A stretch of DNA of 64,000 nt from contig NZ_DLFW01000002.1 in the NCBI RefSeq assembly GCF_002482385.1, positions 549,238 to 613,237 on the forward strand, written 5' to 3'. Below, one piece after another: positions 8,449-16,932 of this stretch. The notes beneath the pieces were generated by a model. It had not been told where the DNA came from and did no database searches. It saw nothing but the letters and a program-made list of their open reading frames with translations. The position numbers and the translations under genes were made by a program. Source of the DNA: Dysgonomonas sp. UBA7710. Lineage in GTDB: Bacteria > Bacteroidota > Bacteroidia > Bacteroidales > Dysgonomonadaceae. Positions within the stretch are counted from its first letter, which is position 1; each line of letters opens with the position of its first letter.

Positions 8449-9882
8449 ATGATATTTTCGACATATATATTCACTTTTGTCTTTTTGCCGGTAGTATTGA
8501 TTCTTTATTTCGGCATATCGCGCTATGTATCGCGAAAAGTACAACATTTACTTCTGATATTCGCTTCATTGGTTTTTTACGGATACAACCATATTTCTTA
8601 TGTATGGCTGATACTTATTTCGATATCTGTCAATTATATAATGGCAACAGGAGTGCAGAATGCGACAAGACTTCTTTTTAGGAAGGTCTGTTTTGTTACC
8701 GGAGTTCTGTTTAATGTTTGTTTACTGGGATATTATAAGTATTATAATTTCTTTGTGGATAATGTCAATACCCTATTTGATACTCATTTTGTTCTCAGGC
8801 AGATCATATTACCGCTGGGGATCAGCTTCTTTACCTTCCAGCAGATAGCCTACCTGATAAGTGTAAATAAAAAACAGGAAAAAGTGCCCGGAGTACTGGA
8901 TTATGTTCTTTTTATCACCTTTTTCCCACAGTTGGTAGCGGGCCCTATTGTCTTTTCTCAGGATGTAATGACTCAATATCAGGAAGACAAAAACCGTTTC
9001 TTCAATACAGATAATTTTGTACAGGGCCTTTTCATATTTATCATTGGTCTTTTCAAGAAAGCCGTGGTAGCCGATACGCTGAACATCTTTTCCTCGAATG
9101 CTTTTTTCGACCCCGGTTCTTTATCTTTCGGAGCGGCATGGCTCGGTTCTCTGGCTTATACATTCCAGTTATTCTTCGATTTCAGCGGTTATTCCGATAT
9201 GGCGATAGGCCTGGGTAAGATGTTCAATATTAACCTGCCTGTGAACTTCTATTCACCCTATAAGTCGAAAAGTATTACCGAGTTCTGGAAACGGTGGCAT
9301 ATAACTCTGGGGCGATCTTTGTTTGTCCTTATTTACATCCCGCTCGGAGGTAACAGGAAAGGATATGCCCGTACCTGCTTCAACCTTTTTGCGGTGTTCT
9401 TTGTGAGCGGACTCTGGCACGGAGCAGCATGGACGTTTGTATTATGGGGGTCGTTACACGGGCTTGTCCGTGTATTTGAGAAGATATTTGACAAGCAACT
9501 GGATAAAGTCCCTGACCTGGTAAGGATTTTCTTTACATTTCTGTTTGTAAGTTCCGCACTGGTATTGTTCCGTTCATTGACAGTAAATGATGCATTGATA
9601 ATGCTGAAAACGATGTACATCCCCGATGTAATTTCGTTTAACGGAATCTCACACCTGGCATTCAATACTACGTTGGCTTATCCGGACATGATGCAGTCGA
9701 TATTTGTAGTCGGAATTCTTCTGATAGTGTCTTATTTTGTATTCCTGTTCCCGAAAAACAGCATCGATTTGTATAATGAATTCAACCCGAAACCGAAAAT
9801 CGCTATAATGTCGGCAATTATGTTTTCGATAGCTGTAATCCATTTTTCTAAAGTAGGAGCTTTTATCTATTTTAATTTTTAG
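8449..9882 (+). CDS. MBOAT-family O-acyltransferase (AlgI/DltB type)
   Basis: This 477-residue polytopic membrane protein has about eleven helices. MBOAT signatures are the segment SITEFWKRWHITLGRSL near residues 272-288 and the invariant catalytic His in SGLWHGAAWTF near residue 324. The family moves acetyl or other acyl groups from the cytosol across the membrane onto extracytoplasmic sugars or proteins. It is followed by an SGNH-like partner after 6 bp, the same arrangement as AlgI with AlgJ/AlgX and DltB with DltD. It therefore probably O-acetylates the polysaccharide made by this cluster. Confidence 0.92.
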   Translation: MIFSTYIFTFVFLPVVLILYFGISRYVSRKVQHLLLIFASLVFYGYNHISYVWLILISISVNYIMATGVQNATRLLFRKVCFVTGVLFNVCLLGYYKYYNFFVDNVNTLFDTHFVLRQIILPLGISFFTFQQIAYLISVNKKQEKVPGVLDYVLFITFFPQLVAGPIVFSQDVMTQYQEDKNRFFNTDNFVQGLFIFIIGLFKKAVVADTLNIFSSNAFFDPGSLSFGAAWLGSLAYTFQLFFDFSGYSDMAIGLGKMFNINLPVNFYSPYKSKSITEFWKRWHITLGRSLFVLIYIPLGGNRKGYARTCFNLFAVFFVSGLWHGAAWTFVLWGSLHGLVRVFEKIFDKQLDKVPDLVRIFFTFLFVSSALVLFRSLTVNDALIMLKTMYIPDVISFNGISHLAFNTTLAYPDMMQSIFVVGILLIVSYFVFLFPKNSIDLYNEFNPKPKIAIMSAIMFSIAVIHFSKVGAFIYFNF

Positions 9883-9888
9883 CAAATT

Positions 9889-10983
9889 ATGGATATATCA
9901 GGTAAGAAATATACATCTAAAGGCTTTCTGACGGTATTCAGCATATCGGCAGTCACCTTGCTGTTCATTATCGGGCTGACTTGCTATGTCGTCGATCCGT
10001 TTCTGCAATTCAGGGTAGATCCGAAATCCCGCTATATATTGAATCCCCGTTTTGTAAATGGAGGACTGGCTAAGAATTATGAATACAATACCGCACTTAT
10101 AGGTTCGTCGATGGTACAGAGTTTCGATTTATCTACTTTGCGTAATACTTATCAGGGGATGAAACCTGTGAAGTTATCCTCCGGAGGAATGAATCTGGCA
10201 GAAATGGAGCTATTGTATTCAATAGTACAGGAGAAGGGGGTGAAAAACATCATAATGAATGTAGATATGCCGTTTTTCAATCAGGCCGGGTTTGTATCCC
10301 GTTATCCGGGTTATCTTTATGAAGACGGCTTCATGAATAAGCTACAATACTTGTATAGTTATGAAGCCCAGATACAATATATTCCCGCAAATTTAGGGTT
10401 GGAACTGTATTTTAAAATTAAAGACGGTAATCTGCCGGATGTATATAAGATGAAAACAAATATTGACCAGATAGGTACTGAAAGCTATGCCAAGACCTAC
10501 AGCGCCGAATTTGTAAAGAACTACTATCTGGCAGGAAACAGTGTATTATACCAGCATGTGGAACATATGGAGGAACGGATGGACAATAGCCTCACTTCCT
10601 TTATTGCCAAGCTGGAAATAGATAAACACAAGGATGTGGATTACACATTTATGTTCCCGTCCTATTCGGCCCTGTACTGGTATCATACACGCAAGCATGA
10701 TTATTATAGCCAGTTTCTTGGTTTTGCGGCTAAGTTTATCCGGATGGTGGAGAAGTACGACAATGTAAGGGTCGTTTCTTTTCTCGACAGGAATGAGATT
10801 ACAGATCTGAACTATTATGGGGATGTTACCCATTTTAGCCCTGCTTTGGGCGATACCATAATGACTAATATGTTTAACCCTAAGTATGAAATAAATTCTT
10901 CGAATGTGGATGCAATGACACAGCGGGTGGATAGTCTTGTGGATGCATTTATTGAAAAAAATAAAGACTGGTTACCTAAATAA
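9889..10983 (+). CDS. Membrane-anchored SGNH-like partner of the MBOAT acyltransferase
   Basis: The product has 364 residues with one N-terminal membrane helix (about residues 15-38) and the remainder outside the membrane. An SGNH-type catalytic set can be suggested: the nucleophile Ser in ALIGSSMVQS near residue 74, and the C-terminal Asp/His pair in YYGDVTHFS near residue 310-315, which resembles the DxxH motif of AlgJ/DltD-like proteins. The immediately upstream gene is the MBOAT protein, so the pair most likely forms one O-acylation machine. Family assignment is by motif and context; overall similarity to named families is weak. Confidence 0.75.
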   Translation: MDISGKKYTSKGFLTVFSISAVTLLFIIGLTCYVVDPFLQFRVDPKSRYILNPRFVNGGLAKNYEYNTALIGSSMVQSFDLSTLRNTYQGMKPVKLSSGGMNLAEMELLYSIVQEKGVKNIIMNVDMPFFNQAGFVSRYPGYLYEDGFMNKLQYLYSYEAQIQYIPANLGLELYFKIKDGNLPDVYKMKTNIDQIGTESYAKTYSAEFVKNYYLAGNSVLYQHVEHMEERMDNSLTSFIAKLEIDKHKDVDYTFMFPSYSALYWYHTRKHDYYSQFLGFAAKFIRMVEKYDNVRVVSFLDRNEITDLNYYGDVTHFSPALGDTIMTNMFNPKYEINSSNVDAMTQRVDSLVDAFIEKNKDWLPK

Positions 10984-11002
10984 AATTTAAACAGACTCTT
11001 AT

Positions 11003-12064
11003 ATGTTCGTTGTAAACGGGAGATTTCTTACTCAAAAGGCCACAGGCGTTCACCGCTATGCATTCGAGATATGTAATAAACTGCACGAGATGGGTGTGGA
11101 TTTTCATGTGTCCATTCCGCAGGAAATACAGCCCGATTACAAGTTCAGTTTTAGAACGGTAAAGTGCGGTTCGCTGAAAACTCATTTGTGGGAACAAGTC
11201 TCATTGCCCCGCTATCTGAAGAGTATCGGCAGCCCGTTGCTTATCAGTTTCACCGGATGCGGTCCCTTGTCCTATGATAATCAGATAATGACTATCCATG
11301 ATGTATCGCATGAGCGTTACCCCGAATGGTTCTCGAAGAATTATTACCGTTTTTATCATTTTATGATGCCCCGTATAGGCAAAAAAGCGCACGCGGTACT
11401 CACAGTGAGTGAGTTTTCTAAAAATGAGATTGTGGATACACTGGGGATAGATGCGGCTAAAATACATGTGATACATAGCAATGTGCCGTTTCATAATAAA
11501 CCTGCACGGGAAGAAATATTGAATTATAAGCCTGACCCGGACAGCGAAAAATATATAATTGCTGTATCATCCATGGACCCCCGTAAAAATTTCAGTCGTT
11601 TGGTGGAAGCATTCGATAAGATAGACAATAAATCGGTAAAGCTATATATCATCGGCATGTCCTTCAAGGCATTCAATACTCCTGATCTAAAAAAACTGAT
11701 AGGAGAGAATGTGCATCTGCCGGGATATATCCCTGACAATCAGCTCCAAAAAATGTATCAGGATGCATTGCTGTCCGTCTACCCGTCTTTATACGAGGGG
11801 TTCGGACTACCGCCATTGGAATCCATGACTTATGGTTGTCCTGCAATCTGCTCCGATATTCCCGCTTTGCGTGAGGTTAGCGGGGATGCCGCTTTATATG
11901 TAGACCCATATGATGTGAAAGATATGACAGCTAAAATAAACCAATTGCTGAAAGACCGGGACTTAAGGGAGCAACTTCGCCTTAAAGGTCTGGAACAGAT
12001 AAAAAAATATTCGTGGGATGAATCCGCCCGGCAGGTTTATGACCTTGCGCAGAAATATATATAA
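11003..12064 (+). CDS. GT4-family glycosyltransferase
   Basis: This 353-residue GT-B enzyme opens with NGRFLTQKATGVHRYAFEI, the form typical of mannosyl-transferase-like GT4 proteins. A donor-site signature, YEGFGLPPLESMTYG, lies at about residues 262-276. It is the last gene of the polysaccharide cluster. Downstream comes repeat-rich DNA, not another glycan gene. It adds one sugar, of unknown identity, to the glycan. Confidence 0.9.
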   Translation: MFVVNGRFLTQKATGVHRYAFEICNKLHEMGVDFHVSIPQEIQPDYKFSFRTVKCGSLKTHLWEQVSLPRYLKSIGSPLLISFTGCGPLSYDNQIMTIHDVSHERYPEWFSKNYYRFYHFMMPRIGKKAHAVLTVSEFSKNEIVDTLGIDAAKIHVIHSNVPFHNKPAREEILNYKPDPDSEKYIIAVSSMDPRKNFSRLVEAFDKIDNKSVKLYIIGMSFKAFNTPDLKKLIGENVHLPGYIPDNQLQKMYQDALLSVYPSLYEGFGLPPLESMTYGCPAICSDIPALREVSGDAALYVDPYDVKDMTAKINQLLKDRDLREQLRLKGLEQIKKYSWDESARQVYDLAQKYI

Positions 12065-12087
12065 AAAGCTTAGATAGAAAAGATAAG

Positions 12088-12267
12088 GAGGGTGTGTCAA
12101 AAGCAGTTTTTCTTTCTATTTACATACGCTACGCTCCTGTGACCGTTGGTTGTCATGTTGAACGGAGTGAAACATCTCGTGCCAGGAGGGTCGAGATTCT
12201 TCATTACATTCAGAATGGCAAAGAGGGTAATAATTTGATAGTACAGTTTTACTTTTGACACACCCTC
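12088..12267. repeat. 180-bp element with 16-bp terminal inverted repeats (MITE-like)
   Basis: GAGGGTGTGTCAAAAG at 12088-12103 is repeated exactly in inverse at 12252-12267. The interior holds a second, nested inverted repeat (12151-12178 with 12193-12220) of the TGTCATGTTGAAC type. No transposase is encoded and no clear target-site duplication is seen. It could be a non-autonomous transposable element or simply the strong terminator of the polysaccharide cluster with a repeat nested in its loop. Confidence 0.6.
12151..12220. repeat. TGTCATGTTGAAC-type palindromic repeat, copy 1
   Basis: The left arm 12151-12178 starts TGTCATGTTGAACGGAGTGA. The right arm 12193-12220 is its imperfect reverse complement and starts GAGATTCTTC. 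The same element occurs at 49019-49085. It is a dispersed extragenic palindrome of a kind I recognise as common in Bacteroidota genomes. Confidence 0.8.
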
Positions 12268-12384
12268 TTTGTTATGTTTATATTTCTGGTTTATCTATAT
12301 AGTGAGCTTAACGGCTTACCGTTCTTTGAAAGGTTGAATAAGGATTTAAAGATTTAAGGTTTAAAAATTAAAATGTATAAAAGC

Positions 12385-12592
12385 TGTAACTTTTGTTACC
12401 TTTTTGCGCTTTAGCGTCTCTGCATGAAATACTGTTAACTGATACATGTGTTACCTTTGTTACCTTTTAACTAAATATAGTTGAGAATACGAAATTAGAA
12501 TAAAGTGTCAGTAGTGAGATAAAAAGCAAATCTGAACTTACAGGAATTATTAATTTTTCATTCTTAGTTATTAATTACTTTCTGTTACTATT
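12385..12592. repeat. Composite repeat R2, inverted partner of R3
   Basis: Read on the minus strand this tract matches 21437-21680 almost base for base, including the shared stretches ATCTCACTACTGAC, TATATTTAGTTAAAAGG and GAGACGCTAAAGCGCAAAA. The main difference is a 21-nt insertion of three heptamers in the other copy. It includes GTTACCTTT nonamers at 12449-12466. Confidence 0.88.
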
Positions 12593-12720
12593 TCCACTCA
12601 AAATTTACATTATGATTATTACAGTAAACCCTAGCTGTGAACAAAATAGAATATACGAAAAAATATGTTCACGGATTAACTAATCATTTTACTTTTTAAT
12701 CAAAAACGCATTCCATTTCT

Positions 12721-12751
12721 TTTGAAAATCCCTTTATTTAATCTATTTTTG
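12721..12751 (+). promoter_or_regulatory. sdhCAB promoter (Bacteroidota -33/-7)
   Basis: TTTG at 12721-12724 and TATTTTTG at 12744-12751 are separated by exactly 19 nt. This is a full match to the Bacteroidota primary sigma consensus TTTG-N19-TAnnTTTG. It predicts a transcript start near 12757 and a leader of about 90 nt before sdhC. The inverted repeat GTGAACA/TGTTCAC at 12637-12672 lies about 50 bp upstream and could be a regulator site. Confidence 0.75.
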
Positions 12752-12846
12752 CATGACAATAGAAAAAAGCAATTGCATATGGTTATTTTCTATCACTATC
12801 AGCTAAAAATTTAACTATTCTAAATAACTAAAAACAATTTTAATTT

Positions 12847-13548
12847 ATGAGTTGGTTACTTAAATCTTCTATTGGTAAGAAGTTGATAATGAGTATCACT
12901 GGTATCGCTCTTATCTTGTTTTTGCTGTTTCACGCTTCGATGAACGTGACGGCTGTATTTTCGGAGGATGCCTACAATACCATCTGCGCTTTATTAGGGG
13001 CTAATTGGTATGCTGTGGCCGGGACTGCTGCTTTGGGTGCACTTGTTGCCATCCACTTCATCTACGCTCTTATTCTGACTTTACAAAACCGTAAAGCACG
13101 CGGAGGTGACGCTTATGCAGTAAACGTACGTCCTAAACATGTAGAGTGGGCTTCACAAAACATGTTTGTCCTGGGTGTAATTGTCATTGGTTTCATGGTG
13201 CTTCACTTTAGCCAGTTCTGGTATAAAATGATGTTTACCGAATTGATGGGACATCACGAAGTGGCGCTTGGTGGCGAAATGGTTTCTCCTCAGGACGGAG
13301 CCGCTTTCATCAAGTATTATTTCAGTCAGACCTGGGTTGTGGTTGCATACCTTGTTTGGTATGTTGCATTGTGGTTCCATTTATCTCACGGATTTTGGAG
13401 TGCAGTTCAAACCATCGGTTGGAACAATCTGGTTTGGATGAATCGCTGGAAAGTGATCAGTCAGGTACTTGCCACTGTTATTTGTCTGGCATTTGCTTTT
13501 GTAACCATCTACTTTTATGCAAGACATTTACTGTGTCCGTTTTGTTAA
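12847..13548 (+). CDS. sdhC: Succinate dehydrogenase/fumarate reductase cytochrome b subunit
   Basis: The product has 233 residues with five membrane helices and several helix-embedded histidines (for example FHASMNVT, LHFSQFW and FHLSHGFWSA) that would ligand two b hemes. This is the single cytochrome b subunit of the diheme succinate:quinone oxidoreductase/fumarate reductase found in Bacteroidota. It anchors SdhA and SdhB to the inner membrane and exchanges electrons with menaquinone. It is preceded by a full consensus promoter and followed after 44 bp by sdhA. Confidence 0.95.
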   Translation: MSWLLKSSIGKKLIMSITGIALILFLLFHASMNVTAVFSEDAYNTICALLGANWYAVAGTAALGALVAIHFIYALILTLQNRKARGGDAYAVNVRPKHVEWASQNMFVLGVIVIGFMVLHFSQFWYKMMFTELMGHHEVALGGEMVSPQDGAAFIKYYFSQTWVVVAYLVWYVALWFHLSHGFWSAVQTIGWNNLVWMNRWKVISQVLATVICLAFAFVTIYFYARHLLCPFC

Positions 13549-13592
13549 GTAGGCGCTGATTATTTTTGTTAAAGATTAAAAGAAAAACAGAT

Positions 13593-15566
13593 ATGAGTAA
13601 TATACTAGATCCAAAAAAAGATTCAAAAATACCTGAAGGGCCATTGGCAGAAAAATGGACCAACTATAAGGCGCACCAGAAATTGGTGAATCCTGCTAAT
13701 AAACGTCGCCTCGACATTATTGTAGTAGGTACAGGCCTTGCAGGAGCATCGGCGGCCGCTTCTCTTGGAGAAATGGGCTTCAATGTGCTTAACTTCTGTA
13801 TTCAGGATTCTCCCCGCCGTGCGCACTCGATCGCAGCACAGGGAGGTATTAATGCTGCAAAGAATTATCAAAATGATGGTGACTCGGTTTACCGTCTTTT
13901 CTACGATACTATCAAAGGTGGTGACTACCGTGCCCGCGAAGCAAACGTTTACCGTCTTGCGGAGGTTGCAAACAGTATCATCGACCAATGTGTGGCTCAG
14001 GGAGTTCCTTTTGCCCGCGAATACGGAGGCTTGCTGGATAACCGTTCTTTCGGTGGAGCACAGGTATCGCGTACATTCTATGCTAAAGGACAGACCGGAC
14101 AACAGCTGTTGCTGGGTGCATACTCTGCATTGAGCCGTCAGGTGCACAAAGGCAGCGTGAAACTATATACCCGCTATGAGATGCTCGATGTTGTACTTGT
14201 GAAGGACAACAATGGAGAAGAACGTGCCCGTGGTATTATTGCCCGCAACCTTGTAACAGGTAAACTGGAGCGTTTTGCAGCACATGCAGTTGTTATTGCT
14301 ACAGGTGGATATGGTAATACATTCTTCCTTTCTACCAATGCAATGGGTTCGAACGGTTCTGCAGCTATTCAGGCTTATAAAAAAGGTGCTTACTTTGCGA
14401 ATCCTTGCTTCGCTCAGATTCACCCGACATGTATTCCCGTTCACGGCGAATTCCAGTCTAAGCTGACTCTGATGTCAGAATCGCTTCGTAACGATGGCCG
14501 TATCTGGGTTCCTAAAAAGAAAGAAGATGCTGAAGCTATCCGCGCAGGCAAACTGAAGCCAACTCAATTGAAAGAAGAAGACAGGGATTACTATCTGGAA
14601 AGACGCTATCCGGCCTTCGGTAACCTTGTGCCTCGTGACGTTGCATCACGTGCAGCTAAAGAGAGATGCGATGCCGGCTTTGGTGTAGGTTCTACAGGTC
14701 TGGCCGTTTATCTTGATTTCTCTGATGCTATCAACCGCCTTGGTAGAGATGTAGTTGAAGCCAAGTATGGCAACCTGTTCCAGATGTACGACAAAATTGT
14801 AGACGAAAATCCATACGAAACACCGATGATGATTTATCCGGCGATCCACTACACGATGGGTGGTATCTGGGTAGACTATGAGTTGATGACTTCCATCAAA
14901 GGTTTGTTTGCACTTGGTGAAGCCAACTTCTCCGACCATGGAGCTAACCGCTTGGGGGCATCTGCTCTGATGCAGGGATTGGCTGACGGATATTTCGTAT
15001 TACCATATACAATCCAGAATTATCTGGCTGACCAGATTTCTGTTCCTCGCTTCAGTACCGATCTGCCTGAATTTGCTCAGACAGAAAATGAGATTAAGGA
15101 GAAAGTTGCCAAATTAATGAATATTAAGGGGAAACGTTCTGTTGACTCTATCCATAAGGAACTGGGGCTTATCATGTGGGATTTTGTAGGTATGGGCCGT
15201 ACAAAGGAATCTTTGGAAGCAGCAATCGAGAAATTGAAAGCTGTGAAAAAGGAATTCTGGTCAAATGTCCGCATCCCGGGTGAAGCTACTAGCCTGAATA
15301 CAGAGCTTGAAAAAGCATTGCGTTTAGCAGACTTTATCGAGATAGGCTTATTGATGGCATATGATGGATTGAATCGTAATGAGTCTTGTGGAGGCCACTT
15401 CCGTGAAGAATATCAGACACCGGAAGGTGAGGCTATGCGTGATGATGAACATTATTCTTATGTTGCCTGCTGGAAATATGAAGGTGAAGAGCAAGCTCCT
15501 GAGCTGGTGAAAGAACCTCTCGACTATGAATTTGTAGTTAGACAACAAAGAAATTACAAGGCTTAA
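13593..15566 (+). CDS. sdhA: Succinate dehydrogenase/fumarate reductase flavoprotein subunit
   Basis: The product has about 657 residues. The FAD-binding Rossmann motif VVGTGLAGASAAASLGEMG is at about residues 43-61. The covalent-FAD histidine lies in RRAHSIAAQGGINAA near residue 75-89. The substrate-binding and catalytic region contains MGGIWVDY and GEANFSDHGANRLGASAL. It oxidises succinate or reduces fumarate. The ATG at 13593 is chosen; an in-frame TTG at 13566 would add nine basic residues not expected in the family. SdhB is separated from it by an inserted four-helix-bundle gene. Confidence 0.95.
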   Translation: MSNILDPKKDSKIPEGPLAEKWTNYKAHQKLVNPANKRRLDIIVVGTGLAGASAAASLGEMGFNVLNFCIQDSPRRAHSIAAQGGINAAKNYQNDGDSVYRLFYDTIKGGDYRAREANVYRLAEVANSIIDQCVAQGVPFAREYGGLLDNRSFGGAQVSRTFYAKGQTGQQLLLGAYSALSRQVHKGSVKLYTRYEMLDVVLVKDNNGEERARGIIARNLVTGKLERFAAHAVVIATGGYGNTFFLSTNAMGSNGSAAIQAYKKGAYFANPCFAQIHPTCIPVHGEFQSKLTLMSESLRNDGRIWVPKKKEDAEAIRAGKLKPTQLKEEDRDYYLERRYPAFGNLVPRDVASRAAKERCDAGFGVGSTGLAVYLDFSDAINRLGRDVVEAKYGNLFQMYDKIVDENPYETPMMIYPAIHYTMGGIWVDYELMTSIKGLFALGEANFSDHGANRLGASALMQGLADGYFVLPYTIQNYLADQISVPRFSTDLPEFAQTENEIKEKVAKLMNIKGKRSVDSIHKELGLIMWDFVGMGRTKESLEAAIEKLKAVKKEFWSNVRIPGEATSLNTELEKALRLADFIEIGLLMAYDGLNRNESCGGHFREEYQTPEGEAMRDDEHYSYVACWKYEGEEQAPELVKEPLDYEFVVRQQRNYKA

Positions 15567-15571
15567 ATCAG

Positions 15572-15603
15572 TTGACGAGTTAACAAGTAAACGAGTAGAC
15601 AAG
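15572..15603. repeat. Octamer tract left of the four-helix-bundle gene
   Basis: Four octamers in a row read TTGACGAG, TTAACAAG, TAAACGAG and TAGACAAG, with ACRAG conserved at the end of each. The tract begins 5 bp after the sdhA stop. The right-hand tract at 15968-15995 reads the complementary motif (CTCGTAT units), so the two flanks could pair in RNA. Confidence 0.85.
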
Positions 15604-15612
15604 TTTTTGAAA

Positions 15613-15966
15613 ATGGGAACTCATAAGGATTTGATTGTTTGGCAGAAGAGTATCAGTTTGGTGAAACAGATATATGTTGAAACTAAATCCTTTCCAAATG
15701 AAGAGTTATTTGGCTTAGTTTCTCAAATGAGGCGTTCATCTGTTTCTGTACCTTCCAATATAGCAGAAGGATTTGGTAGAGGTTCAAAAAAAGAATGTAC
15801 ACATTTTGTATACATTGCTTTAGGTTCTGCCTCGGAATTGGAAACACAAATGATAATTTCCAGAGAATTAGAATATTTATCAGAAATTGTGTACCAAACG
15901 CTGAATGCTTTACTTAACGAAATAATTAAAATGTTGTCAGCTTTAATAAATTCTTTAAAACAATAA
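15613..15966 (+). CDS. Four-helix-bundle protein (23S rRNA-IVS/S23 family) inserted in the sdh operon
   Basis: The product has 117 residues from the ATG at 15613 (a TTG at 15607 is less likely). It shows the hallmarks of the family named after 23S rRNA intervening sequences: DLIVWQKSISLVKQIY near the start, then LVSQMRRSSVSVPSNIAEGFGRGS and FVYIALGSASELETQM. The family folds as a pentameric four-helix bundle and is related to Avd of diversity-generating retroelements; its role when free-standing is not established. It sits between sdhA and sdhB on the same strand, between short tandem tracts with complementary motifs, which marks it as an insertion into the operon. Confidence 0.93.
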   Translation: MGTHKDLIVWQKSISLVKQIYVETKSFPNEELFGLVSQMRRSSVSVPSNIAEGFGRGSKKECTHFVYIALGSASELETQMIISRELEYLSEIVYQTLNALLNEIIKMLSALINSLKQ

Positions 15967-15967
15967 A

Positions 15968-15997
15968 CTTGTATCTCGTATCTCGTATCTCGTATCT
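15968..15997. repeat. Heptamer tract right of the four-helix-bundle gene
   Basis: One CTTGTAT and three CTCGTAT units lie head to tail at 15968-15995, starting one base after the stop codon. The same unit (CTCGTAY) recurs at 21700-21728. Its reverse complement (ATACGAG/ATACAAG) resembles the ACRAG octamers on the left flank. Confidence 0.88.
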
Positions 15998-16011
15998 AAA
16001 AACTCAAAAAA

Positions 16012-16767
16012 ATGGAAAAATTAATCAATATAACATTAAAAGTTTGGCGTCAGAGAGGTCCTCAGGAAAAAGGGGCTTTTGAGACATATCCATTAAAAGG
16101 CATTTCTACAGAAAGTTCTTTTCTTGAGATGCTGGATATTTTGAATGAAAACTTAATCAACGAAGGCAAAGAGCCTGTCGTGTTCGATCACGACTGCCGC
16201 GAAGGTATCTGTGGTATGTGTAGCCTTTATATAAACGGACATCCTCACGGACCGGACGAAGATATTACAACATGCCAGCTGCATATGCGTAAATTTAAGG
16301 ATGGTGAAACCATTACGGTTGAACCTTGGCGTTCGGCAGGTTTCCCTGTTATCCGCGACTTGATGGTAGACCGTACTGCTTTTGATAAAATCATGCAGGC
16401 GGGAGGTTATGTTAGTGTAAATACCGGAGGTATACCGGATGCTAATGCTATACCTATTCCAAAGACAGATGCTGACGAAGCTATGGATGCAGCATCATGT
16501 ATCGGTTGTGGTGCATGTGTTGCCGCTTGTAAGAATGGATCGGCTATGTTGTTTGTATCGGCTAAAGTAAGCCAGCTGGCACTTCTTCCTCAGGGACGTG
16601 TAGAAGCAGCACGTCGCGCGAAAGCAATGGTAGGTAAAATGGATGAACTGGGCTTCGGTAACTGTACCAATACACAGGCTTGTGAGGTACAATGTCCGAA
16701 GAACGTATCTATTGCAAATATTGCCCGCATGAACCGCGAGTTCCTGAAAGCAAAATTCAAAGACTAG
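16012..16767 (+). CDS. sdhB: Succinate dehydrogenase/fumarate reductase iron-sulfur subunit
   Basis: The product has 251 residues. The N-terminal ferredoxin domain carries CREGICGMC and a later TTCQL for the [2Fe-2S] cluster (about residues 62-88). The C-terminal domain has CIGCGACVAACKN for the [4Fe-4S] cluster (about 163-175) and CTNTQACEVQCPKN for the [3Fe-4S] cluster (about 220-233). It passes electrons between the flavin of SdhA and the hemes of SdhC. It is probably still co-transcribed through the inserted four-helix-bundle gene, as no promoter match is seen in the 45 bp before it. Confidence 0.95.
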   Translation: MEKLINITLKVWRQRGPQEKGAFETYPLKGISTESSFLEMLDILNENLINEGKEPVVFDHDCREGICGMCSLYINGHPHGPDEDITTCQLHMRKFKDGETITVEPWRSAGFPVIRDLMVDRTAFDKIMQAGGYVSVNTGGIPDANAIPIPKTDADEAMDAASCIGCGACVAACKNGSAMLFVSAKVSQLALLPQGRVEAARRAKAMVGKMDELGFGNCTNTQACEVQCPKNVSIANIARMNREFLKAKFKD

Positions 16768-16790
16768 TAAGTTTTGATTATAGAATTGGA

Positions 16791-16820
16791 AGCGGCTATC
16801 GGAAGATAGTCGCTTTTTGT
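16791..16820 (+). terminator. Terminator of the sdh operon
   Basis: AGCGGCTATC at 16791-16800 pairs with GATAGTCGCT at 16805-16814 (one G-T wobble) across a 4-nt loop. TTTTT follows immediately. It lies 24 bp after the sdhB stop. Confidence 0.85.
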
Positions 16821-16932
16821 TTGTATATTTATGAAATCTAAATATATTTATCTATAGGTAAAGAGACGACGAAAATTGATCTTATGGTAAGGTTTTCGTA
16901 CATTTTAAATTATTTTTTAAGAGAATCGTTTT

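Larger units (their letters stand above)
12268..12846. other. Gene-free region upstream of sdhC, made of dispersed repeat modules
   Basis: No ORF is supported. From left to right it holds the TTTATCTATA...TTCTTTGAA module (12290-12330); the composite repeat R2 (about 12385-12592), which reappears inverted at 21437-21680; an inverted repeat GTGAACA (12637-12643) with TGTTCAC (12666-12672); and the sdh promoter at 12721-12751. Confidence 0.85.

Noticed and set aside
13566..13592. TTG start for sdhA
   Set aside because: It would add nine basic residues not typical of SdhA; the ATG at 13593 gives the normal N terminus.
13623..14147. 174-codon minus-strand ORF inside sdhA
   Set aside because: It is antisense to sdhA, which has complete family motifs; composition is what an antisense frame gives.
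15613..15966. Four-helix-bundle gene as Avd of a diversity-generating retroelement
   Set aside because: No reverse transcriptase, template repeat or variable repeat is visible in the neighbourhood. The sequence fits the S23/IVS branch, which is often free-standing.
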